Both the position numbers and the translations under genes were made by a program. From Stereum hirsutum FP-91666 SS1 (lineage: Eukaryota > Basidiomycota > Agaricomycetes > Russulales > Stereaceae): a DNA stretch of 64,000 bases. The stretch lies in the NCBI RefSeq assembly GCF_000264905.1, contig NW_006763137.1:422237-486236 (forward strand). Direction: 5' to 3'. Shown piece after piece: positions 45,889 through 58,600 of this stretch (its first letter is position 1; each line of letters begins with the position of its first letter). The notes beneath the pieces were generated by a model that was not told the DNA's origin, did not search any database, and saw nothing but the letters and a program-made list of their open reading frames with translations.

Positions 45889-48800
45889 AGTTTAGAGTAA
45901 TCGCATGCTGTTCGGTGTGTCTATTGTTCACACATTTATTAACCGTTGATGGAGCGATTCCGGCGAAACGTCGTTGAAACCGGGTTAGGATTAAGCTGTC
46001 GAGATGATGTGAAGTTGCTTGCTAAAGTAGAAGGACACTAAAGAATCTGGGCCCCATAGTCCTATCCTACGTGCTTGGTGCGCACAGGCACTGTCATGGA
46101 TTTACTCGGAATCATTGCCATGGACGAAAAGTGTATATGGTATGATGGGGTCGTCGACAAGGTGCGCCTCTCGATCCGCTGCTATTCAAGTGGGTTTAAG
46201 GGCCTTTTTGTACTACCTTATCCAGATTTGGACGGCAAAGAGCTTCCCATCGCAGGGCTTGAACGTGATTTGTTCTCCTGCTCCGCGTTGGATATGATCA
46301 GCAAAGTCAGTATCACAGCTTCCCATGTCTTACCTGCGTGCGCCAGGTCTACAACTATATTTGTGGTCCATATTCAATCGACAGTGTTGGTATTGGTGTA
46401 CCTCCTTCAACGTCCAGAGGTCTTCGAACCCGCTCTTCTCGATAGCATTACTCCAATCTGCCAGAGTTAAGACTCCGTTCTTAAATCTGGGTGTATCCAA
46501 GCTCCTTGGGTCAACTACTCTCCGCTGTAGCTGCGAATATCAGGCATCTGACCTGTGCCCAGTATTGCTTCGCGTTGAACGCAGTGCTGCTGGCTGCTTG
46601 TTCGCTTCCCCGACAGTTGCCTTCAGGCTTTCGATGCCACAAGTCGGTTCGACGCTAAAGTTAGCCTGTGGTAGTAACACGTCATTGGGAGCGCAATGCA
46701 GAGGGCGCTGATGCGACCGTTTGCGGACGCCACCTCGTGAGGCCTAGTATACGTGCGCGTATTGAGTCGAGGCTCGAAGATCGTGTCTGTCAGGTTTTGG
46801 TGCTCTTCACTTTCTTTGGAGGCTCTGACACAATCGCCGCATTTGTTACAACGGACGTATGGCCGCTCCACGGACTCGCTGCATCAGGATTATGCCTTCC
46901 ACTGCTCACCAAAGGTCCGAGACACTCTTGATGTTCGTGTCGACGTTTCCAAGACCGGCTCTGTTCCTTTCGGCCCAGGTGTTGCTGATGAGGAGTACGC
47001 CGCACATGCAACTGTTTTGAACATACTATTTGTCTGGCCTACCCATCTCTCAGTGTTTTTCGACACACGAGACCCTTGAGATGCAGCCCACCAGCCAATT
47101 TTCAGCCTCCACGACCCAACGATATAGGCTTCTAGGGATATACCGCTACAGTACTCCAAGACCCCACTGCGGCGCGAAGGCGTCAGTCAATTTACACGTT
47201 CTGCGCCTTGTTTTTTGGTGTCAGCTAAGTTATGTACAGCTGGAGATTAACCCACCTCCACAAAACCCTGTTCTCTTTCCGAGGGTGAATGACGGTATCA
47301 ATTTAACCGTAAAGCTATTTATCGTATTCTACTTGTAGCTGATCACGATGCTTGATTTAGCTCGAGAATCGACGGTTACGTTCACCACTGCCGTTCTCGG
47401 TCCTACTAGCTCATCATAGCTCAACTTTCCTTCCCTCTGCATGATGATCTCTCAAGACCTCACCGCGTTCAACATCGCCTTGTGGCGACATGATTACCGC
47501 CGCGTCTCGCCACAATACGTCCAGGCCGACAGCGTACGAGTAGGATTGAGCAAGAGCTAGTACCTTTGCCATGCATTCCGAGGGTTCGGCCGCGCGTCAG
47601 CCGCTTCACACGGAGATTTGTACGACCCGCTGGAGAGATCGTGTGAGTTATATGGGTGGCCATTCATCGATGTTGAGGCTCGAGAATATCCACCCAACCC
47701 TCTCATAACAACTGTTCTCCAGGCTGTGATAGGAGTTCTGACAATACACAAGCCGTCGTCCTGGGATATGCACCATGATTCTCGATTTTCATCCCAGGCA
47801 AGCTGTTTGCCGCGTTCGTCGCCAAAAATGTTGACCACCAGGCAGCGGGATCCTTCTCCGGTGCTTCATGCCGTGTAAACGCGAGATGTCCGCTTCGAAT
47901 TTTCCTCGTTCATCTTGTGTCCACGATGCTGGAACCTCAGACCTCAGGGTAAGTGGGCTGACCACATCTTGTAATAGGGCTGTGTGAATGTGCGAGGAAT
48001 CCACGGCGACCGGATTGGGAAAGTACCATGGAAGTGGAACTCGAGACCGTCTGTTGCGTGATGGTCTATATATCAGTGCCTCGTCGTGTTCTGCGTGCTT
48101 GCGCGGCGACTGCGAGGCTTTCGTACCTCCAAGTAGATGAACGGAGGACTGGAGACCGTCACAGGTGGGATAAGAATGTGCTCTTCGTGGGTTCACCGTG
48201 GATATTGCCGTACATTCTCTTGCGAGGTGCCCACCGCATGCGCGTGAAGAAGCAGAACGACCGTCTTCGAACCAGTCAGCCAAGAAGCAAATTCGGGCGC
48301 AATGAAGTCAGTTGAACTAACTTGGGATAGCTTCGAATTTACTCCTCGGACGTCGGGGGAAAGACAATTCCTCGAGCAATTCGCCGAGCTTTGAGTGTGT
48401 TTGACCAAAAAGGTCCAACTGGTAACGTCCAAATCTAAACCTGAGTTTGACAGATGCGCCGTTCGCTCCGCTGAGGCGTCACATCTTTGAAGCTTTACGT
48501 TGGTCCAGCCCCCATCTTTGAATAACCATATACTGATGGAGGCCTTGGAAACGAGTAATGCATTCCAGAGCGAGGTCCTTCTCCGCAATTCTGTACTAGG
48601 GGGCAGATTTCCTAAGTCAATGCGGCCGCACTCACCATGCGTATAGATGCTATAAAAATCGCGATTAAATTGGGTAGAATAGGCATCAGGGATTCGACGC
48701 GTTGGGCACGTCGCGAGTCGAGGGTGTTCTAGGCAGAAATTGTGAGACTTTTAGGCCTTCGTGTTTATAAGATTAATAGAAATGCCCCATGTCCAAGGGG

Positions 48801-49165
48801 ATGAGAAGTAGGGCGGATAAGTAATAGGAAGTCACTACCTCTCAGAAGGGGTTGGCCGTATGAGTAGCCGGCGTATCTCAAGGGAGAAAGAAGATACCAG
48901 TGTGACTCTGTGTGAAATTGCTTGAAGCAAGCGATTCCCAAGTAGGGCGGTTCGTGGGTACGGGTTCACCAAGCCCCCGTCATGCGGACGAAGACCTCTG
49001 GCATTCTGGTAGGTGGAACAGCACACGGAGAGCAAGATAAATCTCATAGATGGACATACGACAATCAAATAAGAGGCCGGATGGACGGTGACCAACCGAC
49101 CACGAGTTCGAGACAGGTCAATATAGAAAATCGGAGCAATAAGAGAATTGATAACCTCTTGTTAC
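45889..49165. other. Gene-poor stretch 3.3 kb
   Basis: Frames of up to 164 codons occur on both strands (for example 46075-46470, 47789-48283), overlapping each other without recognisable motifs or splice chains. Probably decayed sequence next to the HP1 gene. Confidence 0.45.
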
Positions 49166-50438
49166 TCAAGCCTCTTCCTCCGTCTCTCTCCAGCGAAGAT
49201 TGCCTTCATAAAATGCAAACATCTACGAGTACCAGGTAGTCAGCGCCATTAGTTCGTGTTGCAATGAAAAGGGAGGCTCATAGGACGCACCTTGTTTGGG
49301 AATTTTTGATAGCACACTGTCGTTCTTTCCTTGCAATTCTCGGCCACCTTTTTGCTATTTCGGTTAAGTTGATGATCGGTGAGTCAACTCGTTTACAGGC
49401 GTAAAAGACAGAACCACGTACAGTCGAAAGAACACCCAAAGGTTCCCGTCATCGTCCCTCTCGACGGTGTCTACGCGCTCGATCGAGTTCTCCCAATTCT
49501 CCCTCTCTTTCCACTTCTTCTCCTTGCTAGGTTCGATCGTCGGCACGTCCTCCTCCTCCTCCGTATCGACAGTAGAAGGCGCCTTTGCCTTGGCTTTGGT
49601 TGATCCGTTTGACTGCCTCGGCTTCTTCGGTGCCCTCTCCTCGTCTTCCTCGACCGAAGTCTTTTTCAAGCTTGGTCGTCCGCGGCCGCGCTTCTTTGGC
49701 ACTGCAGAAGATTGGGTTCCTTCATCGTCTGAAATCTCGGACCTGGCTGCACTCTTGCGACTCTTAGTGACCTTTGGCTTTGCACTTGCACTGGCGCTGG
49801 ATTTTGGTAGTTTCGCCTTGTGTGTCTTCCAGAAAGCGTCGATAAGATCCTGCGCGTTTCTGCAGGATGATTGACATTAGCGAGGGTACTATATAGTCGT
49901 GGAATGATAAAGAAGTCTTGAGACTCGTGTCGAGCCATTGTGTCTGTATAGATGATGGGTCGATGTGCCGTCCTTTGTGCGACGGTGGTCCCAACATGGG
50001 TAATAGATGGAGGAATATAATGAACAACTCACCCAGCGTCTTCCTCCCTGACCCAGCTGTTATCCTCTTGAGGATAACCTTTCCACTTGACAAAATAGCC
50101 CACTTTCGCCTGCTCCTGAATAATGAGAAAGCATATCCCCGGGCAAGAGGCACCACGCGTAAAAAGCGTGTCAAGTGGATATTCGTGATACGCACTTGCT
50201 CAAACACGCCTTGTTTCGCGTCCAAAATTGCTTCAATCTCGTACTCCGGTTCATCGTCCTCATCGTCTCCTCCTGAGACATTCTCTCCTTCATTCGCGTC
50301 CTCATCGTCTCCTCCTGAGACATTCTCTCCTTCATTCGCGTCCTCCTCCGCGTCAACGTCGGCCTTGCTGGCGCGTTTCGTCTTCAGGGTGCTCTTCTTG
50401 ACTTCCTCTTCGCTGTCAGAGTCGGTTTTGCGAGGCAT
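49166..50438 (-). CDS. Heterochromatin protein 1 (chromodomain plus chromoshadow domain)
   Basis: Five exons (50438-50196, 50109-50033, 49859-49422, 49354-49291, 49222-49166) join in phase to give 292 residues. The chromodomain starts 'EPEYEIEAILDAKQG' and continues 'VGYFVKWKGYPQEDNSWVRE' to 'NAQDLIDAFWKTH', with the aromatic cage positions (Y of YEIE, W of WKGY, W of NSW) present. A basic Lys/Ser-rich hinge follows, including 'PKKRGRGRPSLKK', an AT-hook-like GRGRP. The C-terminal chromoshadow domain reads 'WENSIERVDTVERDDDG' and 'LWVFFRLKKVAENCKE', ending 'FPNKMFAFYEGNLRW'. HP1/Swi6 proteins bind H3K9-methyl nucleosomes and dimerise through the shadow domain to build heterochromatin. The acidic N-terminus contains a perfect 14-residue tandem duplication. 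Confidence 0.93.
50261..50344. repeat. 42-bp perfect tandem duplication in the HP1 gene
   Basis: Two identical 42-base units (50261-50302, 50303-50344) encode two copies of the acidic unit DANEGENVSGGDDE. Confidence 0.95.
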
Positions 50439-51501
50439 AGCGTGTAATTCGGAAAGCAGACGTGAACGAACAAGTGAAAGAGAGAAATGTTGCAGGACGC
50501 GTCGAAAGCGCGTGTGGAATTTGCGTGACCATTGTGACAGCGTGATGTTCGCGCCACTCCCAATGTTGGTGGCACAGAACGGAAGATAGCCACGAACTGC
50601 CATCGCCCACTCCTCGATTTACGACCCTAAATAACTCTAGCTTATACTAATAGAGCTGAAGTGAACCCATTGCCTCAAGCAAGCTGAGCTTGAGCACTCA
50701 TTTTATCCGTTCGAATTTTGATCAACAATTCAATAAAGCAACAATAAAGGTATGTTTCTGCCTAATTTCTGCCACTGGTATTCCTTCAATTGCAATGGCC
50801 AGTTCTAGGGCAATCATGTTTGAAGAAATCCCGCATCATTTTAGTTTCTCTCGAGGCTACCACCTAGTACAGGAGAACTTGAGGAGAACCGTTTACTCGT
50901 CGAATTGAACGCTGATAAGTAAGTTCCACCGTTTTCTGAAGTTGAGCACTGCTTTTACACCTTCTGTATCATACGCATTAGCTCTTTAACCATCTGCGAT
51001 TCCGTGCCCGGGACGGCGCTCACGCTCCACTGCTCAGGCGAATGTCAGACGGACAAGTTTTCTCATCGTTGCCTCAAAATCCCATCCTTTAACCAGGACC
51101 GAGGCTCATGTTCAGCCCCATCCGGATCTGCGGATCCGGCTTGTAAAACCTCAAACCGCGGTTGTGTTACATACACGCAGCTACACCGCCGTTTGAGCTT
51201 CCGGTCAGAATAGGTTTGGAAGGTTCCAACCCGGATAGATGTCGTTCGGGCAATGGGCCAAGGTTGATGCAGATAGTCTCGATGCGAGAACCAGAGGAAA
51301 GAGTCACGGTCCAAGGTCGAAGTCGACCTTGGACCCATTATGTTGCTTAGTCATTGCCTAATATAGCGATCGCCGACAGCGATATCGACGAACCGTCGTC
51401 GACGCATTCACGCTCTGACAGACAGAACCGGTTGAAAGATATTAAGTTGAGACGGAGGGTATACAGTTGTGCAAAATCCTCGAAATCTACTCTATACAAC
51501 A
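50439..51501. other. Intergenic 1.1 kb
   Basis: The upstream flank of HP1 and the 3' flank of the next minus-strand gene. No supported gene. Confidence 0.45.
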
Positions 51502-53497
51502 CTATGGAGCAACGGGAGCAACAGGAGCGTCCTCTGCTTCCTCTGCCCGAATCGCAGCGGTGATATCCTCTAGCTCGCCATCAACGTTGTCCTCGTCGAC
51601 GGACGGCTCAGCCGCCAAATCCCCCTCTGAATATGACTGCATCTCCTTGATGGTCTTGTAGATGGCCTTCTGCCAAGGAGACATGCCACTGATTCTCGGT
51701 TGAAGACCACCAGGGCATAAGCGAACATGCTTGGTCAGTGCCAGTTCAAACACTCTACAAGATACGGTCAGACAAGAGTAAATAAAGGAAGCAAATAGCA
51801 AGTTAACGCACTTGCTGATACTCTTCCTACGCTCCTCGGTGTTGGTGATCTGCTTGTACTTGTCGCGCCGCTTCTGGAGTTGTTCGTCGAGCCAATCCCA
51901 GAACTTTGATGCTCGCTGCTCTCCCTTGGATACGAGTTCTTGGAAATCTTCAAGCTTCATTTGCTGGATAATGTCAATTTCGGAGTCGTTAGATAGACTC
52001 ATAAGGATTCGGCGTAGCAGTAAATCAACGTACCACCCAAGCCCATCGACCCCACATCTTCACCGACGGCTCGACGCTAGGCTTTCCGATGAGCTGCCCA
52101 ACGAGTGTGTATATATTGGTCTTGTTCTTCCATCCCTTGGTCAGCTGTAACATCATTAGGACGACTCAGTATACATAGACGTCACATTCACAGGGGCCCG
52201 GTACGCACCTTTCGCTTATACTCGCCCCGAAGAGCACCCAAAGATGCTGAGATTGCCGTAGCGAACTCCTGTGTTGTCAAATAGTCTACAAGCGAGTCGG
52301 GAATACGATAATCTGCGGAATGGAGACGAATATGCCGCTGACAGCCGAAGATACAAAGGATTCAGCGACGAATAACTGAAGTAGCAAGACAAGCACACAT
52401 ACAACCCAACGGGCGGTCAAATCATTTTTGTAGAAGGGAAGATCTTCATTCATGAACGTTGCATGAAGCTTGGCGACGACAAATTGCTGTGAAGCTCAAG
52501 ACAGTCAGTACAGCCCAGAGTGCATCAAAATTGGATGTTACCTTATACTGCCGGCCCTTGAAGTATGCCGTGGCTGTGGCATCGGACACGTCAATACGAT
52601 CCCGAAGCATCCTCGCCCACATAGCGACCACGAGCTTGTGCGTCGGGAGCTGTAGATAGACGGACAGTTTGAGAGAAGAAAATAATGCACAAACAGGAGT
52701 AGACAAGAATGGAAACAGGATCGCACCTGAGCTTTCTCGATAAAGTCTTCTTGCAACGAGTCCGGTACCCCATATTCAACGCAGATGGCCGTCGCGAAGC
52801 CCTGGATGTTTTCCTTCTCGGAGTTGGTCCACTCGCGCAGGTTCTCCGGGCAAAGCAGAGAGTGGTCCAGTAACGAGAACGCAGATTGGTCTTGAGAGAT
52901 GGAGGCATTAAGCGTGGCCTGCGATGTCGTCCGTAAAATGCCTTGATAATGGTGTTGAACGTGTCTGTCAGACCTAGGTTGAATCCAGAGAAGTGAGGAA
53001 AGCACGCACCATTATGCGATTCACCTTCTTCTTCAGTCTGCGACGTCGTATCGAAAGTGTTCGGGACGTCCGCGGTCTCCGTATACGACATGCCTGCTAC
53101 ATTGATATTGTACGGAAGACGGAGTTCTTGCAGCGGATCCGGAGTGCGGTTAGAGAAGCGAGCTGGAGTGGAAGGTGGTCCTGGTGTTGATGGCCGGGGG
53201 TTGGCATGAGCGTGAAAATTGCTGTCATCCTCGAATTCGAGATCGTCGCAGAGAGGCATGACCGCAGCGTATTGATCTGCTGGAACTGTCGAGATCCTGT
53301 CAAGGGAGTGGGTTTGGGGCGAGTGGAATGAGCAGGTCGCAATGAGGGCGAGGTGAATAATGGCACAAACAAATAGCAAACAAGTCAACAAACTTCACGT
53401 TGAGGCCGCACGCCGCACGGCACAGACTTCGGTCACATGACTGACCTGGTTCGTTGCTGTGTGGCACCACTGCGATGTCGCAACTCTCGACCTTCAT
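51502..53497 (-). CDS. Helical protein of an uncharacterised Agaricomycete family
   Basis: A chain of minus-strand exons can be followed to the TAG at 51502. The N-terminus is disordered and Pro-rich (PRPSTPGPPSTPARF). The next exon joins after intron 52983-53050 (approximate) as 'GILRTTSQATLNASISQDQ' and runs to 'NIQGFATAICVEYGVPD'. Then come 'HKLVVAMWARMLRDRIDVS', 'FVVAKLHATFMNEDLPFYK', 'DYRIPDSLVDYLTTQEFAT' and 'SVKMWGRWAWV', then 'RASKFWDWLDEQLQKRRDK' and 'VFELALTKHVRLCP'. It ends in an acidic Ala/Pro tail. This order resembles a family I know from many mushroom genomes as repeated, unannotated helical proteins, but I cannot name it. The start is either ATG 53497 (first exon to 53446, then intron) or ATG 53259. 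No catalytic motif is seen. Confidence 0.6.
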
Positions 53498-54199
53498 TCT
53501 GGGGACGCTCACTGTGAGGCATTACCAGAAATGAATCCAGACTATGGTAATCGAGCCTTGCGAGCTGATGCTCACCACTGCTGGTGATTCGAGCATGAGC
53601 AATAAGTAGGATCAATATCATGAGTGGAGTGGGGCCACAACTGTAGCCCTTGGGTATTTGTTTGAATGTGTGGTATGATCCTTGATATCTACGATATCCG
53701 GAAATGAGTGGAACAAAACTGTGAGCAAATGAACAGATGATAGAGCATAAGGAAGACCGACACAAGTAGACTATAGTCGCCAAGACTTCATTATGTCCTG
53801 TATGATGTTCGTGCAGGCTGGCAGTCTTTCAACTCAAAGATGATAACAATCTCCATGAAGCACCCGATGAGACTTCGAGCACCAAAGCAAGCAGTAAGCA
53901 GTGAGATGGTCGAGAGAAGGAGCTGTTGAGGAGCTGAGGATGAGCGCGTGCATTGCGCGTCTCAGGCTCAGCCTCGTGCATTGCTTCCATTCCCACCGAA
54001 TTGATGTGGCGGCACTGTATATAATGACCCTCGAGCGTTCGCACTATTCTCTTCCTTCAACTCTCACCTCTTCATGATCCATTTCACAGATTCTCCTTGA
54101 CATGGCACAAGACAGACATGGCTGTATTATATTCAAGTACACTCTGGCACTCGAAAGCCAAGTAGTCAGTACATTGTGATTGGAGATCATACTCGTACG
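53498..54199. other. Intergenic 0.7 kb
   Basis: Nothing supported. No inverted-repeat ends of a transposon were found here. Confidence 0.4.
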
Positions 54200-55438
54200 T
54201 TACAATCCCCGGCATCTTTTCAAACTTTTCTGACTCCGTCCGACTTTATCTTCAGTCCCAAAACTGCGGCCTTTACCGGTATCTGCCTGTGCACCGTCAT
54301 CGCTAGCCTTTTCCAGCTTTTTTGCTCGTTGTACAGCCCTCTCTCCACTCTCCCATTCCTCCTTCCAATCAAGCCAATCTGCTCTGACTTCCGCATGTCT
54401 CGGAGGGAGCTTTTTGACGAGATAGGGTGGCGGTGGTTGTGGTACAAAACTGTCCGTCTTTTTCAGCTCCTCGCGGAGCAATACCGTCCAGTCAAACATG
54501 GCCTGCCATTCAGCTCGCGCGGTGTTCGTACATTCCCAGGCGAAATCGTGATCCTCCGAGAGTTTTTCGCAACGTGCGATGAGGGCTGCGCGAGATACGT
54601 ATGGCTCTGTAAAATCTCTCATCATCGCATGGGTTGCATCTTCATCAGCATTGGGTACGCTGATTTCGTCGTGGCTAGGTGCGATCTAATTGGCCGGTCA
54701 TTCAGACGTCTCTTGTCAGTATGCATCATTGACTCGAACAGTTATCAGCACGGTACCACCTTAAGTTTGCGAGTCACTGGGATTGTCTCGTTGACGACAG
54801 CCCTGTGTTGCACACCAAGTGTGTTATTATTGTCTAAAGCTTATGGAAAGTCAAATGAGTTCTTGTGGAGAGCGCAGTCAGCCAGGCAAACTCTCACCTG
54901 CCAAGTCGGGCTCAGACTTGATGGTGTTCTCGACAAAGTTCGAGCTTGCCTCTGTGGCCTTTTGGAGGAGCCGGCGCCTTCGGCGCTCCTGCTTCCGCTG
55001 TTCTTCTTCTGCCTGGCCAGGTGCCACAGACCAACCGGAACCTAGGTTGGCCTGTATTCAGCTCGGGACTAATACACTTACCCAAATAAATTGTGGCCAT
55101 TACACTTACTCTCAGAATAAACCTCAGACTCAGAGTCGTACTTCACCGCATCTTTATCATCAGAGAACAGTGTAGCTTCTGGGTCTTGCGAGTAACCCTG
55201 GCCGTAGTTGTTGTCCTCCCACTGTGTTTCGGTGGTTTGGCTGTGGTCATTACCACCCGGCTTGAGCGGCCTTTTGTATGCACGATTGTTTGGCAAGTGC
55301 GGTAATATGCATGCAGAAACTTAACACGGCGCACCTTGCTTGATTTTTGAATTGCTGCTCGGAGACATAGCGCAGCTGATAATTAGACAGGGTTAGGGTG
55401 TTGTCTTGTGAGCCCTCGTATTCATCCTCGGAGGACAT
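54200..55438 (-). CDS. Acidic/coiled-coil protein adjacent to the transposase-like gene
   Basis: Exons on the minus strand: ATG 55438 'MSSEDEYEGSQDNTLTLSN ... VSEQQFKNQA', then (about 55270-55150) an acidic segment 'EDNNYGQGYSQDPEATLF'. Next (about 55030-54890) comes a charged helix 'AEEEQRKQERRRRRLLQKA', then 'AVVNETIPVTRKLKVVP'. The last exon (about 54653-54200) reads 'VPNADEDATHAMMRDFTEP', 'HDFAWECTNTARAEWQAMF' and 'LDWKEEWESGERAVQRAKK', to a Lys-rich end. Most joints keep phase, but the one near 54880-54800 does not by the obvious splice sites, so the model is approximate. No family was recognised. The gene lies 204 bases downstream of the transposase-like gene on the same strand, which suggests an associated gene of the same mobile or domesticated unit. 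Confidence 0.5.
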
Positions 55439-55642
55439 CAGGCTGGAAGTTGCATGCAAGAAGGTTGATCGACTGTTGATGCCACCACAGTCAAATCTTC
55501 GTGTTGCGCGCACTGGTCACGTGTCACGAATCAGTGGCGTTGTGTGCACTTTGTGTGTGGCGGCGCTTCCTTCAAATTTCAGTCTCACTGAACGCTCCCC
55601 TGATCCCTGGAGTGAAAAATGTACAACATGCATATTTGGTTG

Positions 55643-58600
55643 CTACGCTGTTTTATGTCCGAAAAACAACCTCCGTAAATATGCTGCATTTGCAGCTCTT
55701 GACTCTTCGGAGACATCATTCCTCCGCCTTCGACCTCCTACGTTGTTCTCCTCTCCTTCTGCCTCTTCTTCTGGTTGTGTAACCTTGTTTGCTTTAGCAA
55801 GCAATGCCTGTGCTCTCACCTCACGGTGGATCTGGTCTAGTACTTCAGCAGTAGGAGGTGGTTGGTTCATCCTAAACATACAGCAGCAATCAGCCGTTGT
55901 GTGCCATAGTATGAGGCCCGTGATCAGACTTACGCAGTATAATGGTCCTTTAGTCGGCCAATTAAGTCATCCTTCTTCCCTCCGACCCGTAGGTTCTCTC
56001 GCCGGCAGAGTTCTTTCAGAGCATCGTTCGTGCACTTTTCGCTGAATACACACCGTCAGTGTTTATGGATTTGCATAAATAAACAAAGAAGTGGGCTCGA
56101 ACGCACATTGTCATGATCTGCGGCCGGACAGCTTTAATCTTACCAGGTGTCTTACGACCCGACACAACAGAATCAAAAATGCGGTCAAAGACCTGGTCGT
56201 CACCTGAATGTTCAAGTTGTGGCCATGCACCACTATCCTCATCGCCCACTGCTGTGCCGTCCTGTCCCACAAACATACTTTCCAAAACATCCACAAACTC
56301 CTCGTCATCCTGAATATTAGCTGTCACGTCTTCGCTGACAGCGGTGTCTCCTGTTCTTGGTAACGGAGGTGCACCTGCTCGGCCCATTACCTTGGCCATG
56401 AGAAGGTTCTTCTTCTCTTCAATCTGCTGCTGTTTTCTATCCCTTAGAGATGCAGCGGCAGTTCGTCGTAGCAATGCAACATCGTTGATCTTGAAAGAGT
56501 AGTGTCGAAGGGGGATAGGAAGAGCTGAAGTGATGTGCTTGTGATTATGAAGTGACGCTGTATTCAAGACGAAGCGTGTTTGATTGGTGTGCTCGAGAAC
56601 CATGCGGGACTGCGATGTCAGAGTGCGCTCTTGAATGCGTGGCACAGCACGAGTAGCGAGGCAACCTCCATGATGGCAGTCATGTTGAACATTGACGGTA
56701 CAGACAAGGTCCTGATTGCAAGTTGGTCTTTGTAAGATAGGCATTGATTTATTGGGTGATTCTTTCGACTCACCGATGCGGAAAGAAGAACATGATCATT
56801 GCTAACCGTCAAGATTGGCTTATCCAACAGAGCATGGAGTTCGTCCGACAGATCAAAAAGCTGTATCAGGGCATGGACGTCTAATGATGGCTTTGTGTGT
56901 TTCGAGCACATAAGAAGCTCCTTGACCATGCCAAAGCGGAGTGGTGAATACATTCCCTGAAGAGACATCGAGTCTTTGAGGATTGGATTCAGTGGACGGA
57001 CAAAAAATGGCTACGCACACCTTCCGAACGACAAATGACCACAGATCCACACTTAGCATTATCGCCTGATTGAACGGTCAGATCGCGAGGCTGTGAGAAC
57101 ATCTGGTTGCCTATGGTGTATGGTCGGAACGTTGCTGGCAAACGGATAGAAGGGATGACTCCCGCTACCAATAATTGTGACCATGGCATAGGTGATGGCT
57201 GCTTGCGCACATCTCGTTTGGTGTACCAAGAGATGTCACCTATCGTTTCACTGCATAATCAGCTGATAAACCAAAGTCTGTGTTTCTTTCTCACTTACCC
57301 GGTGAACGACGATTGGTGACCGGAAGACCAAGCAAGGCTGCATGCTCAGGATGGACAAGCATATGCCGAAGGACCGCTGGACCAGCGCGGATCCAGCGCT
57401 TTGTGTGACGGTCCTGCCAATGTCCCCCTGTAACGATGTGCTTGATACAGTCCATGCCAGCAAATGACCATGCAATGTCCCGACTCGGAGCCGCTCGATT
57501 ACTATGGATTGCCGCTGCTCGGAATACTGCATTGTAAGACTCATAGCGCTCAGTGGAAAAAAGAACCGCAGGTCCAAAGCGCAGGATGAATGCAGGAAGA
57601 TGTACGAGAAAGTGAAATTTGGGTTTGGTGATGAGAATGGAGGGGCTGCACTGGGCAGTGACATTGAGGAAATCGTCTATGCATTGCGTGAGGTCCGTCT
57701 AGCACACGACAAAGCAGCTTCATGAGCAAAGGAATCAGAAAAGAATGACAAAATTCCGCACAATATATGTCTGCATGTCGTCAATCTCGGTATGCCATAG
57801 GAGCACGATGAGCCGTCCAATAAGATTCCATGCATCCAAAACCTCGCGAGGAACAAGATCATAAACGGTGAACGCCATGACTTGTGCAATTGTCTTGAAA
57901 TGCTTGCCGATAAGTCCACCTCGATATTGACACATGTAATCACCAGAGATCTTCGGGATGTTCAGTCCATCTTCAATAATGGAGTTGAGTCGAGACTGAA
58001 ATAGTGGTACTTGTTTAGTTTTGTCAAGCAGCCACATCGTCTGACCCCAGAAGTACTTGACAACTCCAAGTAAAACGGTATGAAGTATTTCCGTGGGTGT
58101 ATCCTTGTGTATATCAAGACCTTTAGTGAGAAAGGACATGTTATAAGCATTGATATGACTACAAACCGACTATAACTGCTGAAAGATGCAAGGAAGACAT
58201 ACCATTCATGTCTAGTAGCGGGTTCATCACAGCACCCTTCGCATGTGCCTTGCGCAACTCCTCCGTTAAAATTGACTGGACTTCATCAGGAGTATATGCC
58301 GCACGATCAGGAGAAGCTTTGCGTAGCTGTTGGCCAAGTCGAACTAGCGAGTCGATGATTGGTTGAGCAAGCTGGTCCTTGAGGCCTGATTCCTTTGCAG
58401 CATCATCAAGAGCAGTGATGACATTTGGCTCAAGGGATTTTAGAAACTGTTGAAATACATGTTCCTGAGTTTCACCGTATTGACGGGGTTCACCTCCCTG
58501 TAATCACGGGTTTAGAAAATGAGATGATAGATGTTAAGGTGTGAATCTACCAGAAAGATGCTGCTGAATCCGGCATCCGAACGCTTATACTCCTGTGATC

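Noticed and set aside
46075..46470. 131-codon plus-strand frame in the gene-poor block
   Set aside because: No recognisable domain, overlapping frames on both strands and no introns with consistent phase.
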